This document shows, piece by piece, positions 22,561 to 31,371 of a stretch of DNA of 47,902 bases. The DNA comes from Paraburkholderia lacunae. GTDB taxonomy: Bacteria; Pseudomonadota; Gammaproteobacteria; Burkholderiales; Burkholderiaceae. The notes beneath the pieces were generated by a model. The model was not told where the DNA came from, did no database searches, and saw only the letters and a list, made by a program, of their open reading frames with translations. The stretch's first letter is position 1, and every line of letters begins with the position of its first letter. The stretch lies in the NCBI RefSeq assembly GCF_003353175.1, contig NZ_QHKS01000043.1:1-47902 (forward strand), in the 5' to 3' direction. The position numbers and the translations under genes are program-made.

Positions 22561-24014
22561 ATTCACCTGTTTGTCACCTGATGCAAGCGGGAAGGCTGGA
22601 CCGGTTCTTTATCGACGGCGAATGGATTGCGCCCGTGGGTACAGCGCGAGCCGCGGTGGTATCGCCGTCCACCGAAGACACGCTCTGCGAGGTTCCGCTC
22701 GGCGACGCGCTCGACGTCGAACGCGCCGTGCAAGCCGCGCGCAAAGCGTTCGTGCGATGGTCCGCGACTTCGCCGCAGGAGCGCGCCGTGCTGCTGGACC
22801 GTGTTCATGCCTTGATACTGGAGCGCGCCGAACTGTTCGCCACGGCCCTGACCATGGAAATGGGTGCGCCGATCAGCTATGCGCGCGCCGCGCATGTGCC
22901 GCTCGCGGCCGAACATATCCGTGTCGCGCGCGACAATCTGGCGAACTACCCGTTCCGCGTCCAGCGTGGAACGACTGCGGTCGTGCGTGAGCCGATCGGC
23001 GTATGCGCGCTGATCACGCCGTGGAACTGGCCGATCTATCAGATCACGGCCAAGGTCGGCCCGGCGCTGGCAGCAGGCTGCACCGTGGTCCTGAAACCCA
23101 GCGAACTCTCGCCGCTAAGCGCGTTGCTGTTTGCGGAAGTCATCGCGGACGCTGGTGTTCCGGCAGGCGTATTCAACCTGGTGAGCGGCACTGGTGCGGA
23201 AGTCGGCACGTCGCTCGCGTCGCACCCGGAGGTCGACATGGTTTCGATCACCGGTTCGACGCGTGCTGGCGTGCTGGTCGCACAAGCGGCTGCTCCGAGT
23301 GTTAAGCGCGTGGCGCAGGAGCTTGGCGGCAAGTCACCCAACATTGTGCTACCTGATACCGATTTGCAGCGTGCCGTCTCGCCAGGCGTCGCGGCCGCGT
23401 TCCGGAATATGGGCCAGTCGTGCAGCGCACCGACCCGCCTGATCGTACCGCGCAGTGTCCTCGACGCGGTTAATGAGTTGGCCGTGGCGGCAACCGAACA
23501 GATGATCGTTGGCGATCCGTTCGCCGAAGCGACGACGCACGGCCCACTGGCCAATCGCATGCAGTTTGGCAGGGTTCAGCAGATGATCGAAGCTGGCATC
23601 GGGGAAGGCGCGAAGCTGATCGCGGGTGGCCCCGGAAGACCCGCAGGGTTCAGCAAGGGCTTCTATGCACGGCCGACTGTCTTTTCCGACGTCCGCACCG
23701 ATATGACGATCGCCCAACAGGAGATCTTTGGTCCGGTCCTCGCGATCCTTCCTTACGACACCGTCGAAGAAGCAATCACCATCGCGAACGACACGGTTTA
23801 TGGGCTCGGTGCGCATGTTCAAGGCACGGACAAGGCACTCGTGCGTGCAGTAGCGGCGCGTGTCCGGTCGGGCCAGGTGCATCTGAACTATCCGGCATGG
23901 GATCCGCAGGCTCCGTTTGGCGGGTACAAGCAGTCTGGGAATGGGCGGGAGTATGGGATCGAAGGTATGGAGGAGTACATGGAGGTGAAGTCGATCCTCG
24001 GGTACTACGATTAA
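22557..24014 (+). CDS. NAD(P)-dependent aldehyde dehydrogenase
   Basis: A 485-residue class 1/2-like aldehyde dehydrogenase. Landmarks: PWNWPIYQITAKVGPALAAGCTVVLKPSE (cofactor binding), the general-base Glu in QELGGKSPNIV, and the catalytic Cys in MGQSCSAPTRLIV; C-terminal FGGYKQSGNGREYGIEGMEEYMEVK. The start at 22557 overlaps the previous stop (ATGA), so it is translationally coupled to the PuuB-like oxidase. It most likely oxidises the aldehyde released by one of the flavin oxidases. The exact aldehyde cannot be read from the sequence. Confidence 0.93.
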   Translation: MNSPVCHLMQAGRLDRFFIDGEWIAPVGTARAAVVSPSTEDTLCEVPLGDALDVERAVQAARKAFVRWSATSPQERAVLLDRVHALILERAELFATALTMEMGAPISYARAAHVPLAAEHIRVARDNLANYPFRVQRGTTAVVREPIGVCALITPWNWPIYQITAKVGPALAAGCTVVLKPSELSPLSALLFAEVIADAGVPAGVFNLVSGTGAEVGTSLASHPEVDMVSITGSTRAGVLVAQAAAPSVKRVAQELGGKSPNIVLPDTDLQRAVSPGVAAAFRNMGQSCSAPTRLIVPRSVLDAVNELAVAATEQMIVGDPFAEATTHGPLANRMQFGRVQQMIEAGIGEGAKLIAGGPGRPAGFSKGFYARPTVFSDVRTDMTIAQQEIFGPVLAILPYDTVEEAITIANDTVYGLGAHVQGTDKALVRAVAARVRSGQVHLNYPAWDPQAPFGGYKQSGNGREYGIEGMEEYMEVKSILGYYD

Positions 24015-24073
24015 ACCGGTGGCGACGCCGGTCGCCGTGACGCTGCAGATTTGATGCTGTTCGCTTTCTAAAG

Positions 24074-25267
24074 GTGCTGAGAGTGGAAACCTCCGTGATC
24101 CCCGAGACATCGTTGACAATGCATCGTGGGCACTGGGCGAAGTTGCGACGTGATCTGCACGCCCATCCCGAGTTGCGATTTGAAGAACACAGGACGGCCG
24201 ACGTCGTTGCGCGTGAGCTTGAAGAGCTCGGTTATGCGGTGTTGCGGGGGCTGGGCGGAACGGGAGTCGTCGCGAGCTTGCCCGGTGCGAACCCGGACCG
24301 CGGAATCGTGCTTCGTGCGGATCTGGATGCGTTGCCGATCCAGGAAGCCAATGACTTCGCACACGCCTCGGGCGCGGAAGGAATCATGCATGCCTGCGGG
24401 CACGACGGTCATACCGTCATGTTGCTGGGCGCCGCGCGCATCCTGAAGGAATTGCCGCAGTTGCCCGGCACGGTTCATTTCGTGTTTCAGCCCGGAGAGG
24501 AGGGGGGCGCGGGCGCGCGGAAGATGATCGATGACGGGCTGTTCGAGCGATGTCCGACGGAAGCGGTATTCGGCATGCACAACTGGCCCGGTTTGCCTGC
24601 CGGGCATTTCGGATTGCGCACCGGCCCAATCATGGCTGCCGGCTCCCGATTCAGGATCACGGTAACAGGCAAGGGGGCTCATGCGGCGCAGCCGCATCTG
24701 GGCCTCGATCCAATACCGCTGGCGTGTTCGATGGTTCTCCAGTGTCAGACCATCGCTGCGCGTCACAAGGATCCCGTGGATCCCGCCGTCATTTCCGTCT
24801 GCATGTTCCATGCAGGCAATACGGACAATGTCATTCCGGACAGCGCCGAGTTGCGAGGGACGATTCGCACGCTGTCGTCCGCTTTGCAACAGAAGTTGCA
24901 GCGCGACATCCAGCTCATGTGCGAAGGGCTAGGCTCCGCCTATGGCGCGCAAGCCGAGGTCACGTTTTTCCAGTACTACCCCGCAACAATCAACACGCCG
25001 GCCGAGACAGCACTCTGCGAAGCGGTCATTCGCGAGACGTTCGGCAGCGAACGCCTTAGCCGTGACATTCCGTCGAACATGACATCGGAAGACTTCGGCT
25101 TCATGCTGGAGGAGCGGCCCGGCGCTTATGTACTGATCGGTAATACCCCTATAGGAATGACCGCGGCGGCTCTGCATCACCCGAAATACGATTTCAACGA
25201 CGACATCATTCCGGCCGGCGTCCGGTATTGGGTCGCTTTGGCACAGCATTACTTCGGTACCGTGTAG
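24074..25267 (+). CDS. M20 amidohydrolase (hippurate/N-acyl-amino-acid hydrolase type)
   Basis: A 397-residue M20D metallopeptidase/amidohydrolase. Di-metal and catalytic signatures: RRDLHAHPELRFEEHRTAD, VLRADLDALPIQE, MHACGHDGHTVMLLGAARIL and FVFQPGEEGGAGARKMIDDG; MTSEDFGFML near the C-terminus is also typical. It would release an amino acid from an N-acyl or N-carbamoyl conjugate. The start is uncertain: GTG 24074 or 24083, or ATG 24119, which is the point where family members usually begin. It is about 60 bp after the aldehyde dehydrogenase on the same strand, so probably one operon. Confidence 0.9.
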   Translation: MLRVETSVIPETSLTMHRGHWAKLRRDLHAHPELRFEEHRTADVVARELEELGYAVLRGLGGTGVVASLPGANPDRGIVLRADLDALPIQEANDFAHASGAEGIMHACGHDGHTVMLLGAARILKELPQLPGTVHFVFQPGEEGGAGARKMIDDGLFERCPTEAVFGMHNWPGLPAGHFGLRTGPIMAAGSRFRITVTGKGAHAAQPHLGLDPIPLACSMVLQCQTIAARHKDPVDPAVISVCMFHAGNTDNVIPDSAELRGTIRTLSSALQQKLQRDIQLMCEGLGSAYGAQAEVTFFQYYPATINTPAETALCEAVIRETFGSERLSRDIPSNMTSEDFGFMLEERPGAYVLIGNTPIGMTAAALHHPKYDFNDDIIPAGVRYWVALAQHYFGTV

Positions 25268-25284
25268 CGCAAGAGCGCCTTTTT
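25267..25284 (+). terminator. Weak intrinsic terminator
   Basis: GCGC-AAGA-GCGC followed by CTTTTT just after the amidohydrolase stop. A short 4-bp stem with a T run; strength doubtful. Confidence 0.3.
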
Positions 25285-25404
25285 GCCCGACGCGCAGTCG
25301 CTTGAGCCATTTTTGTTAGTGGTGTTTAGCGTATGCCCAGGAATGCGATTTCTGCTTTTTCCAGTTGACTCCACGCGGAGTCACAAGACGTGAGGACTGA
25401 AACC

Positions 25405-26073
25405 ATGATTGACTTCGAGCCGAAATACATCACATTTGACTGCTATGGCACGCTGACGAATTTCCGCATAGGCGAGATGACTCGCGAGGTGTATGGAAAT
25501 CGCCTGCAGGGCGCCGAACTGGAACGACTCGTTAACTTCTTTACGGCATACCGGCGCGATGAAGCGCTCGGCGCCTGGAAGCCGTTTCGCGACGTGCTGG
25601 TCAACGCCGCGCGCCGGGCTTGCGAGCGGATGAACGTCGAGTTTAGTGAAGCTGAGGCGGAAAAATTCTACCTTGCCGAGCCGACATGGGGGCCGCACCC
25701 GGACGTGCCGGAAGGCCTTTCGCGCCTCGCGAAGAAGTACAAGCTGGTCATTCTGACGAACGCGCCGGATGAGCACATCCAGAGCAATGTCGAGAAGCTG
25801 GGCGCGCCGTTTCATCGTGTGTTCACCGCAGAGCAGGCCCAGTCGTACAAACCTCGCATGCAGGGCTTCGAGTACATGTTCGACCAGCTGGACTGCAATC
25901 CTGAGGACGTGCTGCATGTTTCGTCGAGCCTTCGCTATGACCTGATGACGGCGCACGACATGGGCATCAAGCATAAGGCGTTCGTCAATCGCGGCCACGA
26001 GCCGGGCACGCCGTACTGCGAATACTACGAAGTCAAGACCATTGGCGATCTCGCCACTGAGCTCGGCCTGTGA
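25405..26073 (+). CDS. HAD-family haloacid dehalogenase, type II
   Basis: A 222-residue HAD hydrolase of the L-2-haloacid dehalogenase (type II) group. The nucleophile motif is TFDCYGTLTNF near residue 10, then LVILTNAPDEHIQ (motif 2), the conserved Lys in SYKPRMQGFEYMF, and HVSSSLRYDLMTAHDMGIKHKAFVNRG (motif 4). The start at 25405 follows GAGG; a GTG at 25390 is further from a good site. Members hydrolyse 2-haloacids or simply phosphoesters; within this amino-acid island a small-molecule phosphatase role is equally plausible. It ends just before the broken ABC transporter operon, with an 8-bp hairpin between. Confidence 0.85.
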   Translation: MIDFEPKYITFDCYGTLTNFRIGEMTREVYGNRLQGAELERLVNFFTAYRRDEALGAWKPFRDVLVNAARRACERMNVEFSEAEAEKFYLAEPTWGPHPDVPEGLSRLAKKYKLVILTNAPDEHIQSNVEKLGAPFHRVFTAEQAQSYKPRMQGFEYMFDQLDCNPEDVLHVSSSLRYDLMTAHDMGIKHKAFVNRGHEPGTPYCEYYEVKTIGDLATELGL

Positions 26074-26078
26074 TCCAT

Positions 26079-26100
26079 TGCCCTCGGTTACGCGAGGGCA
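26079..26100 (+). terminator. Stem-loop after HAD gene
   Basis: TGCCCTCG (26079-26086) pairs with CGAGGGCA (26093-26100) around a 6-base loop. No T run follows; terminator or RNA-stability element between the HAD gene and the ABC transporter genes. Confidence 0.45.
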
Positions 26101-26175
26101 CCGATGAAACTCGCAAACGCGCGCATCGGCACAGACGGCTTCTATTGAGAAACAACTCCCGTGTGGAGGAGACAA

Positions 26176-26560
26176 ATGGACAAGATAAATATGCGCGACG
26201 CTGCCGCCAGCGTCGACGATGAACTCCAAGAGCTTACGCACAAAGGCGTGTCGCGACGTAATCTGCTTCGCGTGATGGCGGTCGGCGGCATGGTGTCGAT
26301 GACGGGCACGGGTCTGCTGGCGTCGGGCAGGTTCGCTTTCGCGCAAGAGAAGCCACGGAAAGGCGGCAAGATTCGCGTCGCGACGCAAGCGGCTTCCACG
26401 GCCGATACGCTTGATCCCGCAAAGGGCGCGCTTGGCACGGACTATGTTCGCGCGTTTATGCTCTACAACGGCCTGACTGAGTTTGACTCGCATCTTGGCG
26501 CAAAGATGGCCCTGGCAGAGTCGATCGAAACGAAGGACGCGACGGTGTGGGTCGTGAAAC
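26176..26560 (+). pseudogene. Periplasmic peptide/opine-binding protein, N-terminal fragment
   Basis: About 128 codons of a family-5 solute-binding protein (normally 500-540 residues). It has a twin-arginine signal (SRRNLLRVMAVGGMVSMTGT, ending near FAQE), then KGGKIRVATQAASTADTLDPAKG and YVRAFMLYNGLTEFD, typical of DppA/OppA-like proteins. The ATG at 26176 follows GGAGGAGACAA. Homology ends at ...ATVWVVK, where family members continue with LRKGVTFHDG; the next base (26561) begins the IS6-family terminal repeat GGTTCTGTCGC. The rest of the gene has been lost, so the ABC transporter lacks its binding protein here. The 31372 permease fragment and downstream genes are the rest of the same operon. 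Confidence 0.9.
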
Positions 26561-26615
26561 GGTTCTGTCGCGGTAAGGAAAGCGGGTCAAGCAAAGGTGA
26601 TATGCGGAGGATGGC

Positions 26616-26795
26616 TTATGAAACCAACGAGTAAAATTGCTGGGCGGCAGACAGCGAAATTCTGCCCGAACATTTCATCTGTCCTTTCTTGATCATGTGC
26701 ATCAATTCGATGCCACTCAGAATGACGCGCGCGCAGTTGAAATCCTTGAGCCCGAGCATCGGTCGGGTTCGGCGTTTGATGGCCCGATGGTCCTG
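26616..26795 (-). pseudogene. IS6 transposase, 3' exon
   Basis: Encodes the C-terminal 59 residues of an IS6/IS26-like DDE transposase (QDHRAIKRRTRPMLGLKDFNCARVIL, SGIELMHMIKKGQMKC). It begins exactly at the group II intron 3' boundary and, joined to the exon at 29158-29700, gives an uninterrupted 240-residue transposase. As DNA it is a broken gene; as spliced RNA it would be whole. Confidence 0.85.
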
Positions 26796-26836
26796 GTCGG
26801 GTAGCCGTACCACATTGCTGTGGTACGGCCCCCTAA

Positions 26837-26870
26837 GAACCGTACGTGCGCCTTTAGGAGCATACGGCTC
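26837..26870 (-). ncRNA. Group II intron domain V
   Basis: A 34-nt hairpin on the minus strand: GAGCCGTATGCTCC and CGTACGGTTC arms around AAAGGCGCA. This is the canonical domain V (catalytic AGC-type triad replaced by CCG-type arm, bulge and tetraloop-like tip) of bacterial group II introns; it is the best diagnostic for the element. Confidence 0.85.
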
Positions 26871-26917
26871 AAGCCTCTACAAAGGCATCTGTCGACACCC
26901 GGTGGTGCAACTGCTTT

Positions 26918-28564
26918 TCAGGCGTGTTGCGGAGTTCTACGGCAATTGAGATGGTGCACTTGAAGGTTGCCTGCGGCATCCGTCCCACCGTCAGTTTGCT
27001 TCACAATATGCGAAACATCCCAGCGGGTGTTCATTGTGATGGGCTGCTGACAGTTGGAACACATGCCATCTTGCCTTAGCCAGACACGGTACAGCTTACG
27101 GCGACCTCGCGCCGAGTTCAGCATCCTCTGGCCCCAGCGGGATTCGAAGTACCGCGCCCATTGAAGATCGTGCGGATTGGCGCCCGCCTTGATCTTGACA
27201 TGCCGTTTGATTGGCGTGTCCGAGACCTTCAGCAAGGTGACCGCTCTTGTCGTGCCATCCTCTTGTTTTTCTGTGGCGGCAAATACCCAGTCCCGGAGAC
27301 CCTTGGCCTTGAAGTATTTGATTTTTATCCATCGGGCGCCTTTGTTAGGGTGCCGTCTTGCCGCCCATCGCCATAGCATTGACCAGACCTCGTGATCAAC
27401 CCGATTGAAGGCTTTCTTGGCGACTGCATGGCTGTGGTAATTCGCCCATCCTCGCAAAACAGGATTGAGCAGCCTTATCAGGTTCGCCTGTTTAGCCGTC
27501 TTGTTGGCCTTGATGATTTCACGGACTTTGTCAAGATGTGCCTTGACGTTCGCTTTCGACGGTTTCATCAAGAGCTTGCCGTTGTACTTGCGAATGTTCC
27601 ATCCGAGGAAATCAAACCCGTCCTTGATGTGCGTTATCCTGGTCTTTTCTGGCGACAAGACCAGCCCGCGTTCCGCCAGAAATTCAGTTACTGCCGGCCT
27701 GACCTCATGTTCCAGCCACTCTGTCGAATGGCCGGTGATAATGAAATCGTCCGCGTAACGCACCATGTTCACTTTCAGTCCTCTCTGCCGGGCTCGCGGG
27801 AATCTCTCCGCGAGCATCGCTTCGAGGCCATCAAGCGTCATGTTGGCTGCCACCGGTGAGATGATTCCCCCTTGCGGGGTGCCGGCGTCAGTGGGGAAGA
27901 GTTCGTTTTGATACACGTAGCCCGCTTTGAGCCACTTCTTGAGGATCACCTTGTCCGTAGGGATATTGGCGATCATCCAGTCGTGGGAAATTTTGTCGAA
28001 ACAGCCTTGGATGTCGGCCTCCAGCACCCATTCCGCACTCGCCTTTTTCGCCAGGGAGATGAAGCATTGTCCTCCCGCGTCAGCAGTTGAGCGTTCCGGC
28101 CTGAACCCGTAAGAGTTCGGGTCGGCAGTGGTTTCCGCAACCGGCTCCAGAGCAAGCAGATGCAACGCTTGCATCGCCCTGCAGCGCATCACGGGGATGC
28201 CGAGCGGCCTCGTCTTGCCGTTTTTCTTCAGAATCAACACTCTCCGAAGCGGAAGGGGCGAATAGCCCCGCCTCTTCAACGACGCAATCGCGTTGGCCTT
28301 TGCCGCCGGTGTTTTCCACGTTACCTTGTCCACACCGGGGGTGCTCCTGCCTTTGTTTTCAGTCACCCGCTTGACGGCCAATGCACGGCCGCTGAACGAG
28401 TGGGTCAGCAGCCATTGCAGGGCTCTCACCCTGTTATGGCGACCGGCCTGTACCGCCTTCACCATACGCGACTGCAGCCTTCTTACCTGACGCTGAACAT
28501 CGGCCCAATTGATGCCGTCCCACGTCACGCCAGAAGGTGCACGCGCCCGTGTTGCTGCACTCAT
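26918..28564 (-). CDS. ltrA: Group II intron reverse transcriptase/maturase
   Basis: A 548-residue multifunctional protein. Residues about 60-330 carry the reverse transcriptase blocks: VDKVTW, RPLGIPVMRCRAMQALHLLALEP, SYGFRPERS, VLEADIQGCFDKISHDWM, GTPQGGIISP and the catalytic YADDFIITG. The maturase (X) domain with LNPVLRGWANYHSHAVAKKAF follows, and the C-terminus (about 490-548) is an HNH nuclease with CSNCQQPI and HHLNCRRTPQH. It supports splicing and retrohoming of the intron. The ATG at 28564 follows GGAAGGAAAGCAA; the frame runs 31 codons further upstream without a good site. The ORF looks intact, so the intron may still be active. Confidence 0.93.
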   Translation of the reverse strand: MSAATRARAPSGVTWDGINWADVQRQVRRLQSRMVKAVQAGRHNRVRALQWLLTHSFSGRALAVKRVTENKGRSTPGVDKVTWKTPAAKANAIASLKRRGYSPLPLRRVLILKKNGKTRPLGIPVMRCRAMQALHLLALEPVAETTADPNSYGFRPERSTADAGGQCFISLAKKASAEWVLEADIQGCFDKISHDWMIANIPTDKVILKKWLKAGYVYQNELFPTDAGTPQGGIISPVAANMTLDGLEAMLAERFPRARQRGLKVNMVRYADDFIITGHSTEWLEHEVRPAVTEFLAERGLVLSPEKTRITHIKDGFDFLGWNIRKYNGKLLMKPSKANVKAHLDKVREIIKANKTAKQANLIRLLNPVLRGWANYHSHAVAKKAFNRVDHEVWSMLWRWAARRHPNKGARWIKIKYFKAKGLRDWVFAATEKQEDGTTRAVTLLKVSDTPIKRHVKIKAGANPHDLQWARYFESRWGQRMLNSARGRRKLYRVWLRQDGMCSNCQQPITMNTRWDVSHIVKQTDGGTDAAGNLQVHHLNCRRTPQHA

Positions 28565-29157
28565 TTGCTTTCCTTCCGTATAGATGGTTCTGCAAACTCT
28601 CTGGTGAGGAGAGACCACGAGGAAGTCTGCCCGCTTTCGCGTCGGGTGATGTTGCAACCCGTATCCCGTCCATTACAGCCGGGCATTCGCTTTTTCCCCG
28701 ATCCTGTGCCCGCACCGCCATGGGCAAGCCTCGCAGCCTGCTGTCCCCGAAGGGAGCGATACGGGGTTTCCACGTTCCGCTTATGGAAGTACGTCGGGTT
28801 AGGTGCCTGCTCTGGGCCGGGAGGTGTATGGGTCACGAACGCGTAGTAGAGAAACGCTGTTCCCACCTCCGGTACCGTTTTGGTTCGAGCGCAATAGCCA
28901 TTTCCGCTCGTTCAACATAACGACCCTATTGCAGATTCAAATGTTTTCACCATACCGACTGTCTGGCACTCATCCGGCGTATGGCTGCCAGAAGGGTACG
29001 CCTCTCGCGATTGATACCCCGCGCCTTGCGGCGCTTCGTTACGTTGTCAGAGCCGCTCTTGATTCAGGCTCCTGGATTCACCGGGTGACACCGGTGGTTC
29101 ACTCCTTCTATACGGCGAGAAGGGCGAACAACTTCTGTAAGCGACTTCGTGTCGCAC

Positions 29158-29700
29158 CTCCACGATGTTGTTCAAATACTTGATCTGACGAACCTTGATG
29201 GGCATCTCGCGCTCGGCGTTCACCGCGCTAAGCGCGGCCAGATTGGCGCCGCTTTTGTCGATGGTTACGGTCTCGGGCGAGCCGCTCTGACCAATTGCCT
29301 TTTCGAAGAAGCGCCGCGCAGCAGCCTTGTCCCGCTTGGCTCTGAACAGAAAATCGATGGTATTGCCCGCCTTATCCACTGCCCGGTAAAGATACTTCCA
29401 CGAGCCCTTGACCTTGATATAGGTTTCGTCAACACGCCAGCTCTTGCCGACCGGACGCTTGTGCTTACGAAATGTCTTTTCGAACAGTGGCACCACCTTG
29501 ATGACCCAGCGATGCACCGTCGAATGATCGACACAAATGTCGCGCTCGGCCATCATTTCCTCGAGATTGCGAAGACTCAGCGAGTAGGCAACGTACCACC
29601 GCACACACAGCAGGATCACTTCAAGCGGATAGTGCAGCCGCTTCAGAACCTTAGCGATGTCTGGAGCAAGCGTCGTTCGTGGCGTCATTGTCTTCTTCAT
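29158..29700 (-). pseudogene. IS6 transposase, 5' exon
   Basis: Encodes the N-terminal 181 residues of an IS6-family transposase: the zinc/HTH-like start (HYPLEVILLCVRWYVAYSLSLRNLEEMMAE), catalytic Asp in WRVDETYIKVKGSWKYLYRAVD, second Asp in VTIDKSGANLAAL and the NNIVE segment whose Glu is the third catalytic residue. The intron enters immediately after that Glu codon. Read without splicing the frame runs on into intron sequence (VRHEVAYRSC...) until 29047. Confidence 0.85.
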
Positions 29701-29764
29701 CGTGTGGCCAGAGCGTTTTCGTCCGCCTCGAATTTTACCTCGCCCGCGTTAATGCGACAGAGCC

Positions 29765-30566
29765 TTACCAGGAGCCATACCCGTTCCATCTCGAATTCGT
29801 GTGCGAAACCGAGTGGATCCCGCACGACAACCTTGAGCCTGATATCGAGCCGATGACCATCAAATTCGACGACCTGGTACGGCCGGACCGCCGCAGGTGC
29901 GTCCGCGCCGTCGAGCCGGGGCAGGCCCTTAAGGTGCGAGGCGCCGGCTGAGCGTGCCGCCGTGCCAAACGTACGCAGCAGTTCCGCCTTCAACCGTCGG
30001 GACAGCGAGCGAACCGCATGGTCGCCGGTGTTGAAGGGATAGTCGGCCGCCGTCAATCCCAATGATCGACATCGGCGCAGGAATTCATCGTGCATCGATT
30101 GCAAACCGCGTAGGCGCGTGCGCAGATGTCCATCCGTATGCCTCTGCTCGAGCAGCACCCTGCGCTGTTTGACCTGAAGCAGAAGCCATCCAGTCAATTC
30201 AGGGTAACGCTCGAACAGCTGCGTCAATGCACCAGCGGCGCCCCGGCTGCCGCGCTCGCCTCGCACCTGCACGTCGCACACCTGCTCGTAATCCGCGATG
30301 CGCAAATAGCGAATGAGCGCCCGAAAGCCGAATGGACGTCCATCAGGGTGTGGTGCCTGGGCTCGTTCGAGCCATCGGTACAGTTGCCGGCGATTGATGC
30401 CCGTTGAACGCTCGATTGCCTTGACCGACTCTCCGGCTGTGTAGCGCAACACGGCCTGTTGACGTGTCTCGAATGTGGCCCGCGCCACATCGTCCAGTTC
30501 GGTAAAGGCGACAGTAGGCCACGCGCTCACGTCGATTGACTGCAACTCCAGTTTGCGGCGGCTCAT
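29765..30566 (-). pseudogene. tnsB: TnsB-like DDE transposase, 3'-truncated
   Basis: About 267 codons of a TnsB/MuA-class transposase (normally 550-700). N-terminal helix-turn-helix region (FETRQQAVLRYTAGESVKAIERSTGINRRQLYRWLERA), a second DNA-binding part, then the first catalytic Asp in VVEFDGHRLDIRLKV near residue 230. Genuine sequence ends at VWLLVR; the IS6 terminal repeat begins at 29764 and the other catalytic residues are missing. It overlaps tnsA by ATGA, so it is the second gene of a tnsAB operon. It belongs to a heteromeric (TnsA plus TnsB) transposon like Tn7 and its relatives. Confidence 0.8.
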
Positions 30567-31198
30567 GATGTCCCCTCCGAAGCCGCGAATGACGTGAGCA
30601 GCGACAGCGGATGCGCGTGAAGCTCGGGCGCGCTGACGCGTCCGCGATGGAGCAGGTCAAACAGGGCAGTTCGGACCAGGACCGGATCGACTGCGGAGAA
30701 TTCGCGTTCAACAGCGAGCAATCGTTGCGGCTCTCCCAGGAACCCGACGATCGCGCGGGGCAAGGTTGACGGAACGAGCCCTTCGTTGGCGACAAGGTAG
30801 GGGAGTATGCGCTTCCAGTTGTCGGTCCAGGTACGCGCGGCGGCGAACTCGGCGGGCGCGACTATCCGGATCGGCAATGCGCTGTCGCCGATGTCACGAC
30901 CCGAACTGATTACGCTACATTCCGACGCCGAATCATCTAGGATAACTAATTCTTGATTATCAACGTAACGGATCCAGAAATCGGCAATCTGACGGGACCC
31001 GTTGATCAGCACGTAGCCCGGACGCTCGCAAAACGTGATCACTCTCGGGCTTGCCTCGAGCAGCAGCCATTGCTCCAGTAACGGGCGCCGGTAAAACGTC
31101 ACCCGGCGCCCGAGCTTTGGGCTGAACGCTTCGAACCGATGCGCGCCGCGTGGACGGGCGAGCGCGACCGGCTCTGCGATGCGCAACGAATCTTCCAT
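30563..31198 (-). CDS. tnsA: TnsA-like endonuclease of a Tn7-type transposon
   Basis: A 211-residue protein upstream of and overlapping tnsB. It resembles the TnsA endonuclease that cuts the 5' strands during cut-and-paste transposition: FEAFSPKLGRRVTFYRRPLLEQWLLLEASP, then CERPGYVLINGSRQIADFWIRY, where Glu and Asp would sit at the PDDEXK-type active site. The usual following QxK/ExK is not clear; VDNQELVILDDS replaces it, so activity is doubtful or the family variant is divergent. The gene reads away from the transposon end at 31242-31370. As the partner tnsB is truncated, the element is not autonomous. Confidence 0.7.
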   Translation of the reverse strand: MEDSLRIAEPVALARPRGAHRFEAFSPKLGRRVTFYRRPLLEQWLLLEASPRVITFCERPGYVLINGSRQIADFWIRYVDNQELVILDDSASECSVISSGRDIGDSALPIRIVAPAEFAAARTWTDNWKRILPYLVANEGLVPSTLPRAIVGFLGEPQRLLAVEREFSAVDPVLVRTALFDLLHRGRVSAPELHAHPLSLLTSFAASEGTS

Positions 31199-31241
31199 AA
31201 GATCAATAGGTTATGGACGGGATTCAAAGTGTAGGAGGCCA

Positions 31242-31370
31242 GTTGACAAAATTAATACGGACTTACGTGAGTTGACGCTTTCATTGCGATTCGAAGTGAA
31301 ATAAAAGTGACAACACGATCGCTCTTTGGCCCGTGGTTGCTAGGGAAGGCCGGTGACAGAATCATTACGG
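31242..31370. repeat. Transposon right end: three TnsB-type sites
   Basis: GTTGACAAAATTAATACGG (31242-31260, plus), TTGTCACTTTTATTTCACT (31295-31313, minus) and GGTGACAGAATCATTACGG (31352-31370, plus) share the pattern of the three sites at 126-245. The outermost one ends at 31370 and the next bases belong to a permease gene, which marks the transposon border. Confidence 0.65.
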
Positions 31371-31371
31371 C

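Larger units (their letters stand above)
26796..29157 (-). mobile_element. Group II intron inside IS6 transposase gene
   Basis: The 5' end (29157, minus strand) is GTGCGAC, matching the GUGYG consensus; the 3' end is CCCGAC at 26796. Domain V is at 26837-26870 and a domain VI-like hairpin (GGCCGTACCACAGC... then GTGGTACGGC) follows. The ORF at 26918-28564 is an intron-encoded reverse transcriptase. Joining the flanks at these positions reads V-E-Q-D-H-R across the join, the correct transposase sequence, so the boundaries can be placed to the base. It resembles chloroplast-like lineage introns; the class is inferred. Confidence 0.9.
26561..29764 (-). mobile_element. IS6-family insertion sequence, interrupted by a group II intron
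   Basis: Terminal inverted repeats GGTTCTGTCGCGGTAA (from 26561) and, on the minus strand from 29764, GGCTCTGTCGCATTAA bracket the element. Subtracting the 2362-bp intron leaves about 842 bp, a normal IS6 size. The ends join directly to a truncated binding-protein gene on one side and a truncated tnsB on the other. The 8 bases next to each end (CGTGAAAC; TTACCAGG) do not match, so there is no target duplication, as expected when IS6 elements make adjacent deletions or cointegrates. Confidence 0.85.

Noticed and set aside
23349..24889. Minus-strand frames of 337 and 273 codons opposite the aldehyde dehydrogenase and amidohydrolase genes
   Set aside because: Antisense shadows of genes with unambiguous catalytic motifs.
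150..31370. A single 31-kb transposon bounded by the inward-pointing end repeats
   Set aside because: The tnsC-like fragment lies outside the left end and the interior holds ordinary chromosomal operons; two separate relic copies are the simpler reading.
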